A DNA stretch of 64,000 nucleotides. Origin: Mycobacterium sp. DL440 (GTDB taxonomy: Bacteria; Actinomycetota; Actinomycetes; Mycobacteriales; Mycobacteriaceae). The translations under genes were made by a program, and so were the position numbers. The stretch is from positions 1,633,096 through 1,697,095 of the forward strand of contig NZ_CP050191.1 of assembly GCF_011745145.1 (NCBI RefSeq), in the 5' to 3' direction. The notes under the pieces are model-generated. The model was not told where the DNA came from and did no database searches. It saw nothing but the letters and a program-made list of their open reading frames with translations. Below, one piece after another: positions 17,945 to 26,194 of this stretch; position 1 is the stretch's first letter; each line of letters starts with the position of its first letter.

Positions 17945-19012
17945 ATGACAACACCATCGCCCTCCTCGCCAGAGTTCGACTTCCACCTCAACCGTCCCGG
18001 TGCGCTGATCGCCGCACTGCCGGCGGTGCTCGGCTTCGTCCCGCACAAGAGCCTCGTCCTCGTCACCGTCGACCGGGGCGAGCTGGGCTGCGTCATGCGC
18101 GCCGATCTGGCCGATGACATGACCGAACGCGTCGAGCACCTGGTCGACCTCGCGGCCACGGCCGGCGCAGACGCCGTGATCGCCGTGGTGGTGGACGACC
18201 ACAGTAGGGACTGCCGGGTGTGCGATGACCGTTATCGCGACTTGGCGGCGGCGCTGGACCAGGCCCTTGCCGCCGACGGCATCGAGCTCTACGCCGCGCA
18301 TGTGGTGGACAAGGTGGCCGCCGGTGGATCGTGGCACTGCGCCGACGGTTGTGGCGAACAGGGGTGGGTGGATGACCCGGGTGCTTCGCCGCTGGCGGCA
18401 GCTGCGGTGCTGGACGGTCGTCGGCTCTATGCCAGCCGTGACGAACTGTTGCAGGTGATCCGACCGGATCCGGTCGCCAGTGAAACGATGAAACGGCCGT
18501 TGGCTCTCGTGGCGCAGCGGCCTGGGTATTCGGATACCCGGCCCGACGCCGAGGTGCGCGGTGATGTCGAGGCCGCGATGCGGGCGGCGGTGCAGGTTGC
18601 CGAGGGGGATCGACCTGGTGGTGCCGAGTTGGCACGGTTGGCCGTCGGGTTGGCCGATCCCAGGGTCCGCGACACGCTCTATGCGCTGGCGGTCGGGGAG
18701 TGCGCGGAGCAGGCCGAAGCGTTGTGGGCGCTGTTGGCCCGCAATCTGCCGGACCCGTGGCGTGCCGAAGCGCTTGTCCTGCTGGCCTTTTCCGCATATG
18801 CGCGAGGTGACGGGCCGCTGGCCGGGGTTTCGCTGGACGCCGCGTTGGAGGCGCGGCCGACGCATCGGATGGCTGGCATGCTCGACACCGCGCTGCAGGC
18901 GGGCATGCGGCCGGAGCGGATCCGGGAGTTGGCGGTCACCGGCTATCGGCTGGCCGACCAGCTGGGTGTGCAACTGCCGCCTCGACGGACGTGGCGGCGC
19001 CAGGCCGGTTGA
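17945..19012 (+). CDS. DUF4192-family protein (Rv2712c-like)
   Basis: A 355-residue soluble protein opening with FDFHLNRPGALIAALPAVLGFVPHKSLVLV, the pattern of DUF4192 proteins. The domain has a mixed alpha/beta N-terminal half with a Cys pair (DCRVCDDRY) and a helical repeat-like C-terminal half (ALWALLARNLPDPWRAEALVLLAFSAYARGDGPLAGV). The ATG at 17945 gives the conserved N-terminus; upstream in-frame codons look random. It is convergent with ideR, 4 nt apart, as Rv2712c is in M. tuberculosis. Function unknown. Confidence 0.85.
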   Translation: MTTPSPSSPEFDFHLNRPGALIAALPAVLGFVPHKSLVLVTVDRGELGCVMRADLADDMTERVEHLVDLAATAGADAVIAVVVDDHSRDCRVCDDRYRDLAAALDQALAADGIELYAAHVVDKVAAGGSWHCADGCGEQGWVDDPGASPLAAAAVLDGRRLYASRDELLQVIRPDPVASETMKRPLALVAQRPGYSDTRPDAEVRGDVEAAMRAAVQVAEGDRPGGAELARLAVGLADPRVRDTLYALAVGECAEQAEALWALLARNLPDPWRAEALVLLAFSAYARGDGPLAGVSLDAALEARPTHRMAGMLDTALQAGMRPERIRELAVTGYRLADQLGVQLPPRRTWRRQAG

Positions 19013-19016
19013 GTGG

Positions 19017-19706
19017 TCAGACCTTCTCGACGCGGACCGCGTGCGCCATGTGATGGGGGAGTTCGACCTGCTCGTGCCCGGGGATCACGATCATCACCCC
19101 GCCGTGGTCGTTGGCCTCGACGGTGACCCGCGCATTCGGCACCACGCCGGCATCCTTGAGTCGGCCGATGAGCTCGGTGTCGCCCTGCACGTGTTCGGTG
19201 AGCTGGCGGACCACCACGGCGACCGGCAACCCGACCGGGAGTTCGGTGAGCCGGACCAGGCTGACGTCGTCGAAGCCGGCCGCGCCGACGCCGAGGTCCG
19301 AGAGGCCCGGGATGGGGTTGCCGAACGGCGAGGTGGTGGGGTTGTCGAGCACCTGCACCAGGCGCCGCTCCACGTCCTCGCTCATGACGTGTTCCCAGCG
19401 GCATGCCTCGGCGTGGACTTCCTCCCACGGCAACCCGATCACATCGACGAGCAACCGTTCGGCCAGCCGGTGCTTGCGCATGACGGCGACCGCAAGGGCG
19501 CGACCCTTGTCGGTCAGTTCCAAGTGGCGGTCGCCGGCTACATGCAGCAGGCCATCGCGTTCCATGCGTGACACCGTCTGGCTGACCGTCGGACCGCTTT
19601 GGTCGAGCCGTTCGGCGATGCGGGCACGCAACGGCACCACGCCCTCTTCTTCCAGGTCGTAGATCGTCCGCAGGTACATCTCGGTGGTATCGACCAGATC
19701 GTTCAT
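19017..19706 (-). CDS. ideR: Iron-dependent repressor IdeR
   Basis: DtxR-family Fe(II)-dependent regulator of siderophore synthesis and iron storage. All expected metal ligands of the 229-residue protein are in register with M. tuberculosis IdeR: Met10, Cys102, Glu105 and His106 at site 2, and His79, Glu83 and His98 at site 1. The N-terminal winged helix (1-73) is followed by the dimerisation domain and an SH3-like domain (about 150-229). Start at the ATG of MNDLVDTTEMYL. It lies downstream of sigB on the same strand after a 205-bp gap. Confidence 0.96.
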   Translation of the reverse strand: MNDLVDTTEMYLRTIYDLEEEGVVPLRARIAERLDQSGPTVSQTVSRMERDGLLHVAGDRHLELTDKGRALAVAVMRKHRLAERLLVDVIGLPWEEVHAEACRWEHVMSEDVERRLVQVLDNPTTSPFGNPIPGLSDLGVGAAGFDDVSLVRLTELPVGLPVAVVVRQLTEHVQGDTELIGRLKDAGVVPNARVTVEANDHGGVMIVIPGHEQVELPHHMAHAVRVEKV

Positions 19707-19866
19707 GCGCGCCTTCCCAGCCCCAACGTCACCGCACAGTCTACCGTTTCCGGCTCTTGAACTGCGGCGCAACATCGGGGCGTCGGGCACCTCACAAAAG
19801 GTGGGAAAACCCCAGGCTATGGGGTCTGGAACAGCCTGGCCAGGCCCCGGAAACACCCGGATGTGC

Positions 19867-19899
19867 GATGTGCCCCGCCGGAAACCGACGGGGCACATC
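19867..19899 (-). terminator. Strong hairpin downstream of sigB
   Basis: GATGTGCCCCG (19867-19877) and CGGGGCACATC (19889-19899) form a perfect 11-bp stem with an 11-nt loop, 12 nt after the sigB stop. No T-run follows, as is usual for mycobacterial terminators. Confidence 0.7.
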
Positions 19900-19911
19900 T
19901 TCGAGGGAGGT

Positions 19912-20871
19912 CTAGCTGGCGTAGGAGCGGAGGCGGTCGGCACGCTCGCCGTTGCGGAGCTTGGACATCACTTCACGCTCGATCTGGCGGACCCGCTCGC
20001 GGGACAGGCCGAAGAGCTTGCCGATCTGATCCAGGGTGCGGGGCTGCCCGTCGTCGAGTCCGAACCGCAGCCGGATCACCTGCTGCTCGCGCTCGTCGAG
20101 CGTGGCCAGCACGTGGCGAATGTCGGTGTGCAGCAGTTCGGAGATGACGGCGTTCTCGGCAGACATCGCGTTCTCGTCTTCGATGAAGTCGCCCAGTGGG
20201 GCTTCCTCGTCGGTGCCGACCGGCATGTCCAGGCTCACCGGGTCACGGCTGTGCTCCAGCAGGTCGTTGATCTTCTCGACCGGGATGCCGGACTCCTCGG
20301 CCAGTTCCTCGTCGGTGGCCTCCCGGCCGAGGTTCTGGTGCATCTCACGCTTGATCCGGGCCAGCTTGTTGACCTGCTCGACCAGGTGGACCGGGAGTCG
20401 GATGGTGCGGCTCTGGTCCGCCATCCCGCGGGTGATGGCCTGGCGAATCCACCACGTGGCGTACGTGGAGAACTTGAAGCCCTTGGAGTAATCGAACTTC
20501 TCCATTGCGCGGATCAGGCCCAGGTTGCCTTCCTGGATCAGGTCCAGCAGCGGCATGCCGCGTCCCGTGTAGCGCTTGGCCAGCGACACCACCAGGCGGA
20601 GGTTGGCCTCCAACAGATGCCGACGCGCTGCCTCACCGTCGCGGACCACGGCGGCCAGATCGCGTTTACGGTTCTCGCCCAGACGCTTCTTGGTGTTCAG
20701 CACGTGCTGGGCGTACAAGCCCGCCTCGATGCGCTTTGCGAGCTCTACCTCATCGGCGGCGTTGAGCAACGCCGTTTTGCCGATGCCGTTCAGATACACG
20801 CGCACGAGGTCGGCGGCAGGGCTCTGGGCGTCCAGATCACTGTCGACGCGGCTTGTGGTGGCATTTGCCAT
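19912..20871 (-). CDS. sigB: RNA polymerase sigma factor SigB
   Basis: Primary-like sigma factor for stress and stationary phase, 319 residues. Regions run from 1.2 ([16 protein letters not shown]) through the 2.3/2.4 core ([21 protein letters not shown]) and region 3 to the 4.2 helix-turn-helix ([20 protein letters not shown]), ending ADRLRSYAS. The ATG at 20871 was chosen because AGGAGG lies 5 nt upstream (20877-20882) and the M. tuberculosis protein starts similarly; an in-frame ATG 30 nt upstream is less likely. It lacks the long N-terminal extension of SigA. A likely ECF-type promoter lies upstream. Confidence 0.96.
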   Translation of the reverse strand: MANATTSRVDSDLDAQSPAADLVRVYLNGIGKTALLNAADEVELAKRIEAGLYAQHVLNTKKRLGENRKRDLAAVVRDGEAARRHLLEANLRLVVSLAKRYTGRGMPLLDLIQEGNLGLIRAMEKFDYSKGFKFSTYATWWIRQAITRGMADQSRTIRLPVHLVEQVNKLARIKREMHQNLGREATDEELAEESGIPVEKINDLLEHSRDPVSLDMPVGTDEEAPLGDFIEDENAMSAENAVISELLHTDIRHVLATLDEREQQVIRLRFGLDDGQPRTLDQIGKLFGLSRERVRQIEREVMSKLRNGERADRLRSYAS

Positions 20872-20908
20872 GACGGCCTCCTGATCAGCTCGAACTGTCA
20901 TGATCTAC

Positions 20909-20935
20909 AACGTCGTAGACCCCATGAGAGTTCCC
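20909..20935 (-). promoter_or_regulatory. Candidate ECF-sigma promoter of sigB
   Basis: On the minus strand GGGAAC (20935-20930) and GTT (20911-20909) are separated by 18 nt, matching the GGAAC-N16-20-GTT pattern recognised by mycobacterial SigE/SigH-type factors, which are known to drive sigB. The predicted transcript start would be about 30 nt before the ATG. Confidence 0.55.
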
Positions 20936-21018
20936 GTTGATCTTCGGATTCATACCCGTTGAGCTGCGGTTTTTCCGGACCGACCTGAGAATGTCCTGAG
21001 AATGGCTAAAGAGGCCGC

Positions 21019-21447
21019 TCAGCTGGGCTCATCGCCGTCGGGCCGCGCTGCGTCCGGTTGCGGTGGCATAAACGGGTCCTTCTGTAACGCCGGCCGCTCC
21101 GCGGTGGGGAACAGTGGGATCCGCTCGCCGCGGCCGGCATAACGCCGTGGCTCCTCGGCGCTACGGGGGGGACGATCGTTGGCGATCAGCACCGCCATCC
21201 AGGGCAGCGGTATCGACACCGCGAGGATCGCGAGCGAGATGAGCCCGTTCTGCCAGATGTTGTAGGCGACCGCGGCGAGGATGAGCGCCGGGATGCGGAA
21301 GGCCATCAGCGTCAGGTACTTCCGGACGCGCTGGCGGTGCTGCACTTCGTAGGCGGGTGCGGCTTTGGTGATCAGAACCGGGCGGGCTTCCTTGCCGAAA
21401 TCGTCGCCGAAATCGTCGTCGAAACTCAGCTCGTGGCTTTGTTTCAT
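21019..21447 (-). CDS. DUF3099 membrane protein (Rv2709-like)
   Basis: A 142-residue protein with two adjacent hydrophobic helices (about 45-85: LMAFRIPALILAAVAYNIW and ISLAILAVSIPLPWMAVLIA) and a Pro/Arg-rich C-terminal tail, typical of DUF3099. The segment before them (VLITKAAPAYEVQHRQRVRKY) is the family signature. Start at MKQSHEL; an upstream in-frame codon adds six residues without support. It lies upstream of sigB on the same strand, as Rv2709 does. Function unknown. Confidence 0.85.
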   Translation of the reverse strand: MKQSHELSFDDDFGDDFGKEARPVLITKAAPAYEVQHRQRVRKYLTLMAFRIPALILAAVAYNIWQNGLISLAILAVSIPLPWMAVLIANDRPPRSAEEPRRYAGRGERIPLFPTAERPALQKDPFMPPQPDAARPDGDEPS

Positions 21448-21524
21448 GCCTCTACTGTTCCACACCTGGACCGAGTGGTGGCATGCGGATTTCCCTACGC
21501 CCCGCAGCCAGGCACAATAAAACT

Positions 21525-21761
21525 ATGCAGACCCAGACGATCGAGCGCCCGGACACCGACGAACGCGTCGACGACGGGACCGACGATGACACCCCGAAGT
21601 TTTTCCACTACGTCAAGAAGAACAAGATCGCCGAAAGCGCGGTCATGGGCACGCATGTGGTCGCGCTGTGCGGCGAGGTGTTCCCGGTGACGAAGTCGGC
21701 CAAGCCCGGCTCTCCGGTGTGCCCGGATTGCAAGAAGATCTACGAATCGCTCAAGAAGTAG
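21525..21761 (+). CDS. DUF3039 small protein (Rv2708c-like)
   Basis: A 78-residue acidic protein with a C-terminal Cys motif (VALCGEVF..GSPVCPDCKKIYE) that could bind zinc. The N-terminus is Asp/Thr-rich and probably disordered; the core HYVKKNKIAESAVMGTHVVALCG is typical of DUF3039. Its 3' end overlaps the convergent brkB-like gene by 11 nt, ending on the CDS stop TAG at 21759-21761. Function unknown. Confidence 0.85.
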   Translation: MQTQTIERPDTDERVDDGTDDDTPKFFHYVKKNKIAESAVMGTHVVALCGEVFPVTKSAKPGSPVCPDCKKIYESLKK

Positions 21762-22743
21762 GTGGCGGTAGCGGCGGCTCAGCCGGCGCGGGCGCAGGTG
21801 TTTCTGCCGGTGTCTGAGCGCCGCCGTTGAGGGCTTTGTCCTCCAGCCATCCCCGCAGTCTCCTGGCGTGCGTGTCCGACGCCGGCCACTCCTCTTGTAC
21901 TGCCGCGTTCAATTCGGCGCCGAGCATGATGGCAAAGCCCAGGAAGAACGCGAACAGCAGAAACGCGATCGGTGTGGCGAGTGCGCCGTAGGTATAGCCC
22001 GTGCTCGTGATCCAGGTCAGGTAGATCCTCAGCCCGAATGTGGCGACCAGGAATACCACGGTGGCCAGGACGGCGCCGAGCACCAGGCGGTGCGTCGGAA
22101 TCGGAGCCGGCAGCGAGACCCGGTACAGCACAGTCACGCCTACCAGCACCGCGAGGAACAACGCCGGGTAATAGCCGTACCGCAGCACGTTGTCCCAGCT
22201 TTCGGGGATGTGCTCGGAGATCGCCCGCGGCCCCAGGGCCAGGAGCGGCGCCACCCCGATGGCAGAGACCAGCATGATCACGTACAGGCCCAACGCGTAG
22301 AAGCGTTGCCGTACCGGATGCCGCAATGGTGTCTGATCGTGGGCCTCCACGATGGAGTCCACGAAGGCCGATACCGCCGACGACCCGGCCCACAGCGAGA
22401 TCACGAACCCGACCGACACCACCTCGCCCCGGGCGCCCCTGACGATGTCGCGGATCGTCGGTTCGATGATCTCGTTGACGACGTTGGGGGAGAAGAAGCT
22501 GTTCGCCGCGTTGATCAGCTGATCCTGGATCGTCGGCAGCGTGTCCGGGCCGAACAGCGGTGCGATGTAGGCCAGGCTGCCGAGCATCCCCAGTAGCAGG
22601 GGAGGCAGTGACAACGCGCACCAGAACGCCGCCTGCGCCGACTCCGAGAAGATGGAATCGTCCCAGCTCTTCGACAGTGTGCGTCGAGAGATGTGCCAGA
22701 TGTGGTGGCGTGATGGTGGTACTGGAAGTGGCTGGCCAGTCAT
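21751..22743 (-). CDS. YihY/BrkB-family inner-membrane protein (Rv2707-like)
   Basis: A 330-residue integral membrane protein with about six hydrophobic helices, of the YihY/virulence-factor-BrkB family formerly annotated as RNase BN. The N-terminal SESAQAAFWCALSLPPLLLGMLGSLAYI and the central VGFVISLWAGSSAVSAF are the family hallmarks. The C-terminal 40 residues are Pro/Ala-rich and cytoplasmic. Starts at an ATG. The role of this family is not settled. Confidence 0.87.
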   Translation of the reverse strand: MTGQPLPVPPSRHHIWHISRRTLSKSWDDSIFSESAQAAFWCALSLPPLLLGMLGSLAYIAPLFGPDTLPTIQDQLINAANSFFSPNVVNEIIEPTIRDIVRGARGEVVSVGFVISLWAGSSAVSAFVDSIVEAHDQTPLRHPVRQRFYALGLYVIMLVSAIGVAPLLALGPRAISEHIPESWDNVLRYGYYPALFLAVLVGVTVLYRVSLPAPIPTHRLVLGAVLATVVFLVATFGLRIYLTWITSTGYTYGALATPIAFLLFAFFLGFAIMLGAELNAAVQEEWPASDTHARRLRGWLEDKALNGGAQTPAETPAPAPAEPPLPPPTS

Positions 22744-22816
22744 GACCAGTCAAGCATTACTGACGAAACCTGCTCGTGCCCAGGCGGGTGTCGTCCGGGG
22801 GGCGTGTCAGCCGAGA

Positions 22817-23008
22817 TCAGGCGTCGACCGGGTCGACGTGGATCACTGCTGCGAGTTCGATCAGCTTGGCTTCGTGCTCGTTGGCGTGGTGCTGGCAGAA
22901 CAGCAGCTCGGCGCCTGAAGGCAACTTAGCGCGCACGCGCGCGGCCGCACCGCAACGATCGCAGCGGTCGGCTCTCGTTAGCTCCGGGCTTGTCAGAGTT
23001 GCGTTCAT
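22817..23008 (-). CDS. DUF7455-type small zinc-ribbon protein
   Basis: A 63-residue protein with two Cys/His pairs (DRCDRCGAAARVRAKL and LLFCQHHANEHEAKL) that would make a small zinc-binding fold. GGAGGAG lies just upstream of the ATG at 23008 and decides the start; the frame is open further upstream without similarity. The type is widespread and highly conserved in actinobacteria. No partner is evident from context; brkB-like lies 73 nt downstream on the same strand. Function unknown. Confidence 0.85.
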   Translation of the reverse strand: MNATLTSPELTRADRCDRCGAAARVRAKLPSGAELLFCQHHANEHEAKLIELAAVIHVDPVDA

Positions 23009-23167
23009 GGCTCCTCCGTCTTCTGCTCTGCGCATCTCGGCAAAGGCGCCTCGATTGCGTATGTCTACTCTGTCAGACGTTTTGGATTCCGGCCTTGTTC
23101 CCCAGGGGTTCACCGGTGTGTCGTGTCTCACTTGGCCGCCGTGTTGCTGGCCAGGCAGGCTGGCGGT

Positions 23168-23542
23168 ATGCATCCATCGCCGAGTGTCCTGCTTCACTTG
23201 TGTAGTGCCGAGGAATGGCAGGCGGCCCAGCGTCGTGGCGAACATCGCCCGGACTCCCTGAGCGTCCAGGGCTTCGTCCACCTTTCAGCTCCTGAGCAGG
23301 TGCACCTGCCGGCGAATCGACTCTACTCAGGTCGGGGCGATCTGGTGCTGCTGCACATCGACCCGGCGATGTTGACGGATCCGCTGCGGTGGGAGCCGGG
23401 GGTTCCGACGGACCCCGACGCGATGCTGTTCCCGCATCTGTACGGCCCGCTGCCGGTGGACGCTGTGACGACCACCACGACCTATGTGCCCGACGCCGAG
23501 GGACGGTTCGCGCCGTTGGCCGGCGACACGCCGTCGTCGTAG
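23168..23542 (+). CDS. DUF952 family protein (probable Rv2705c counterpart)
   Basis: A 124-residue soluble protein with the DUF952 pattern: LLHLCSAEEWQAAQRRGEH at the start, GFVHLSAPEQVHLPANRLY, LVLLHIDPAMLTDPLRWEPG, and FPHLYGPLPVDAV near the end. The ATG at 23168 matches the family N-terminus better than the upstream in-frame start. The family fold has been compared with ADP-ribosyltransferases, but activity is unproven. In M. tuberculosis this region leads on to Rv2704 and sigA; here a large island intervenes. Confidence 0.8.
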   Translation: MHPSPSVLLHLCSAEEWQAAQRRGEHRPDSLSVQGFVHLSAPEQVHLPANRLYSGRGDLVLLHIDPAMLTDPLRWEPGVPTDPDAMLFPHLYGPLPVDAVTTTTTYVPDAEGRFAPLAGDTPSS

Positions 23543-23567
23543 AGCGCAGCTGTCCGGGGCGTGAGGT

Positions 23568-23596
23568 CGTGGTGGGGCCGGCGCCGGCCCACCACG
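23568..23596. terminator. Strong bidirectional hairpin between DUF952 gene and SDR operon
   Basis: A 15-nt left arm (23568-23582, CGTGGTGGGGCCGGC) pairs with a 14-nt right arm (23583-23596, GCCGGCCCACCACG) with a single bulged G. It ends 1 nt before the stop codon of the convergent SDR gene and marks the left edge of the catabolic island. Confidence 0.7.
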
Positions 23597-23597
23597 C

Positions 23598-24371
23598 TCA
23601 GTTGGTGTGGACCGGCGTCACCGGAATCCGGCCCGCGCTGGCACCACCGTCGACGGTCAGATCCGCGCCGGTGATGTATGACGACGCATCCGAGGCGAGG
23701 AAGGCGACGACGTCGGCGACCTCTTCGGGAGTGCCGACACGGGTCAGCGGCGCACCGGGATGGCCGCCGAGGCCGCGTTCCACCTCGAGGTGGGCGATCA
23801 TCGGGGTGTCGATCATGCCGGGATAGACGGTGTTGACCCGAATGCCCAACGGGCCCAGCTCGATTGCCGCGACCTTGGACATACCGCGCAAACCCCACTT
23901 GGAGGCACCGTACGCCGTGTAACCGGCCAGCCCCTGCACACCCGCCTGCGACGAGATGTTGACGATCGATCCGCCGCCGGCGGCCTTCATCGGTTCGGCG
24001 ACGGCCTGCATGCCCAGGAAGGCGCCGATGAGATTGACCCGCAACATCTGCTCGAATCCTGCGGTGTCCTGCTCGGCCAGTGGCACCACCTTGCAGATGG
24101 CGGCGTTGTTGACCAGCACGTCGACCCGACCGAACTCGCTGATCGCGGTGTCGACGGTGGTGCGCCAGTCATTTTCGTTGCCGACATCGTGGCGGACGAA
24201 GCGGGCGGCGGCGCCGATGGACTCGGCGACCCGCTGACCCTCCTCGACGAGGAGATCGGTCAGCACCACCTTGGCACCCAGCGCGGCGAACAACCGCGCC
24301 TCGGCTTCACCCTGCCCGCGGGCGGCCCCGGTGACGATTGCGACCTTGCCGGACAGGTCGACGCCGGCCAT
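23598..24371 (-). CDS. Short-chain dehydrogenase/reductase (SDR), hydroxysteroid-dehydrogenase-like
   Basis: NAD(P)-dependent SDR of 257 residues. It has the cofactor motif TGAARGQG (14-21), NNAA, and the Ser141-Tyr154-Lys158 catalytic set in NISSQAG..YGASK, followed by LGPLGIRVNTVYPGMIDTPM. The overall pattern resembles 3-alpha/20-beta-hydroxysteroid dehydrogenases. It is the last gene of a four-gene operon after fadD, an esterase and a second SDR; its ATG overlaps the upstream stop (TGATG). It is closely similar to the SDR at 34559-35335, suggesting duplication within the island. The substrate is probably an alcohol or ketone intermediate. Confidence 0.88.
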   Translation of the reverse strand: MAGVDLSGKVAIVTGAARGQGEAEARLFAALGAKVVLTDLLVEEGQRVAESIGAAARFVRHDVGNENDWRTTVDTAISEFGRVDVLVNNAAICKVVPLAEQDTAGFEQMLRVNLIGAFLGMQAVAEPMKAAGGGSIVNISSQAGVQGLAGYTAYGASKWGLRGMSKVAAIELGPLGIRVNTVYPGMIDTPMIAHLEVERGLGGHPGAPLTRVGTPEEVADVVAFLASDASSYITGADLTVDGGASAGRIPVTPVHTN

Positions 24372-25168
24372 CAGTCGTTGTCCTGGTCGATGCCGGTCAG
24401 CATGAGTTCGGATACGCGGCGGGGGAATTCGGTGAACTTCGCCATCGGAATGATGCTGCGCGGCAGGATGACGTGGCGGCGGTTGTTTTCGATGGCGTCG
24501 GCGATAGCCTCGGAAACCACCACCGGGTCCAACTGGTCGCGCGGAATCATCCGCCACCGTATCGATCGCTCGATGGTGCGCCGCGCCGGGCCGAATGCGC
24601 GGATGTGGTCGATCATGTCGGTTTTGACCTCGCCGACCTGCACGAGCGTGGTGCCGACCGGCTTGCCCCGCAACTCGCCGCGGATACCTGCGGTGAAGTG
24701 GCTCAGCCCGGCCTTCGACGTGCCGTACAGGGTCAGTCCCGGCCCCTGGGAGATGGCGCCCATCGAGGACACGTTGACGATGTGGCCACGCCCACGCCCG
24801 ACCATGCGAGGTATGGCCTGGCGGCAGAGGTCCATCGGCGCGGCCAGGTTGACCTGCAGGAGGTTACGAATCTGCTCGGGGCTGACCTGGTGGAACCGGC
24901 CGACGTGGTCGATACCAGCGTTGTTGATCACGATGTCCACCGGGCCGTCGGCCTCGACCCGGTCAAGCAGTGCCTCGACGGCGGCCGGATCACCCAGGTC
25001 GGTCGGGTAGGCCGTGCCGCCGATCTCCTTGGCGAGCAGGTTGAGCGACTCGGCGTCACGCGCCACCACGGCGACGTCGACGCCGCGCGCGGCAAACACC
25101 TCGGCGATGCTCTTGCCCAGGCCGCGGCTCGCGCCGGTGACCAGAGCGCGGGAGTTCCTCAGCTTCAT
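24371..25168 (-). CDS. Short-chain dehydrogenase/reductase, Rv3085-like
   Basis: A 265-residue SDR with cofactor motif TGASRGLG, NNAG, and catalytic Ser/Tyr/Lys in VNVSSMGAI..YGTSKAG. After the core it has a basic C-terminal extension (RSIRWRMIPRDQLDP, IENNRRHVILPRSIIP) with hydrophobic patches, typical of membrane-associated SDRs of the kind found in the mymA operon (Rv3085). It starts 39 nt after the esterase stop and overlaps the next SDR by 1 nt, so the genes are likely translated together. Confidence 0.87.
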   Translation of the reverse strand: MKLRNSRALVTGASRGLGKSIAEVFAARGVDVAVVARDAESLNLLAKEIGGTAYPTDLGDPAAVEALLDRVEADGPVDIVINNAGIDHVGRFHQVSPEQIRNLLQVNLAAPMDLCRQAIPRMVGRGRGHIVNVSSMGAISQGPGLTLYGTSKAGLSHFTAGIRGELRGKPVGTTLVQVGEVKTDMIDHIRAFGPARRTIERSIRWRMIPRDQLDPVVVSEAIADAIENNRRHVILPRSIIPMAKFTEFPRRVSELMLTGIDQDND

Positions 25169-25207
25169 GGGTTGCCTTTCAGTGGATTTGAGGTGTGGTC
25201 TTGTTGT

Positions 25208-26194
25208 TCAGTTCGGGTCGTTCAGGGCGTCGCGGACGACGGCGCACACGTCTTCGGTGGCCTCGGCCGCGGCGGGAAGATGGTCGGCGAGGTTGAAGAA
25301 CCCATGGAAGCCGCGCTCGTAACGCCGGACGCTCACTTTCGCCCCGCTGGCGGCAAGCATGCGGGCATACTCCTCGCCCTCTTCGCACAGCGGATCCAGG
25401 GCTCCGGTCAACACGTGCGCATCCGGAAGTCCGGTCGTATCACCGAGAATCGGCGATGCCGACACCTCGGCCTGGGCGCCGCTGGCGCCGAGATACTGCG
25501 AGGTGAACCACTGCATGTGCTCAGCCGTCAGCACCCCGCTCTTGGTGTGCGGGCTGGACAGCGACGACTTGCGACGCTGATCCACAACCGGGTAGATCAG
25601 CACCTGGAATGCGATGGCCGGGCCATCGCGGTCCCGGGCTGTCATCGCGACCACGGCAGCCAGATTGCCGCCCGCGCTGTCGCCTGCGATCACGAGCCGG
25701 GCGGGGTCACCGCCGAGCTCGGCGGCATGGGAAGCCACCCATTCGGTTGCCGCCCAGGCGTCTTCGACCGCGGCAGGATAAGGATGCTCGGGAGCCAGCC
25801 GGTAGTCGACCGAAACCACGATTGCGCCGATGCCGTTGGCGAGCCTGCGGCAACACGAGTCGTGTGAGTCGAGATCACACAGCACGAATCCGCCGCCGTG
25901 GAAGTAGACGAGGACGGGCAGGCCGGCGTCAGGGTTGGTGCCGGAGTCCGCGGGGTCCAGCGGATGGTAGATCCGCACCGGAATGTCGCCGGCGTGCCCG
26001 GGGATGGCACGGTCTTCGACGTGGCCCACCTGCATGGGCCAGGCCGGACGGCGGCTGGCCTTGAGCCTGGCCCGCACCTCCGCAGCCGCCGCGATGGGAT
26101 CACTGCCGCCTTCGAGAATGGGGGCGAACGCGTCGCCCATCCGGCCGGCGACCTCACGCTTCATGGTGTCGTCTTGGATACCTGAGTCGCTCAC
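25208..26194 (-). CDS. HSL-family alpha/beta hydrolase, LipR-like esterase
   Basis: A 328-residue carboxylesterase of the hormone-sensitive lipase group: oxyanion motif HGGG (99-102), nucleophile Ser173 in GDSAGG, and late Asp and His in GALDPLCEEGEEY and RGFHGFFN. The mymA operon carries LipR of the same type. The GTG start overlaps the fadD stop (GTGA, 26191-26194); an ATG at 26164 is an alternative. It should hydrolyse small esters, plausibly products of the island's Baeyer-Villiger monooxygenase. A second LipR-like gene lies at 37293-38228. Confidence 0.88.
   Translation of the reverse strand: MSDSGIQDDTMKREVAGRMGDAFAPILEGGSDPIAAAAEVRARLKASRRPAWPMQVGHVEDRAIPGHAGDIPVRIYHPLDPADSGTNPDAGLPVLVYFHGGGFVLCDLDSHDSCCRRLANGIGAIVVSVDYRLAPEHPYPAAVEDAWAATEWVASHAAELGGDPARLVIAGDSAGGNLAAVVAMTARDRDGPAIAFQVLIYPVVDQRRKSSLSSPHTKSGVLTAEHMQWFTSQYLGASGAQAEVSASPILGDTTGLPDAHVLTGALDPLCEEGEEYARMLAASGAKVSVRRYERGFHGFFNLADHLPAAAEATEDVCAVVRDALNDPN

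Noticed and set aside
22744..22816. tRNA or small RNA between brkB-like and DUF7455 genes
   Set aside because: No cloverleaf or strong hairpin could be drawn; the gap is only 73 bp.
24338..25867. Plus-strand frame of 509 codons opposite two SDR genes and an esterase
   Set aside because: Spans several real genes on the other strand, which have clear catalytic motifs; composition is His/Arg/Gly-rich shadow.
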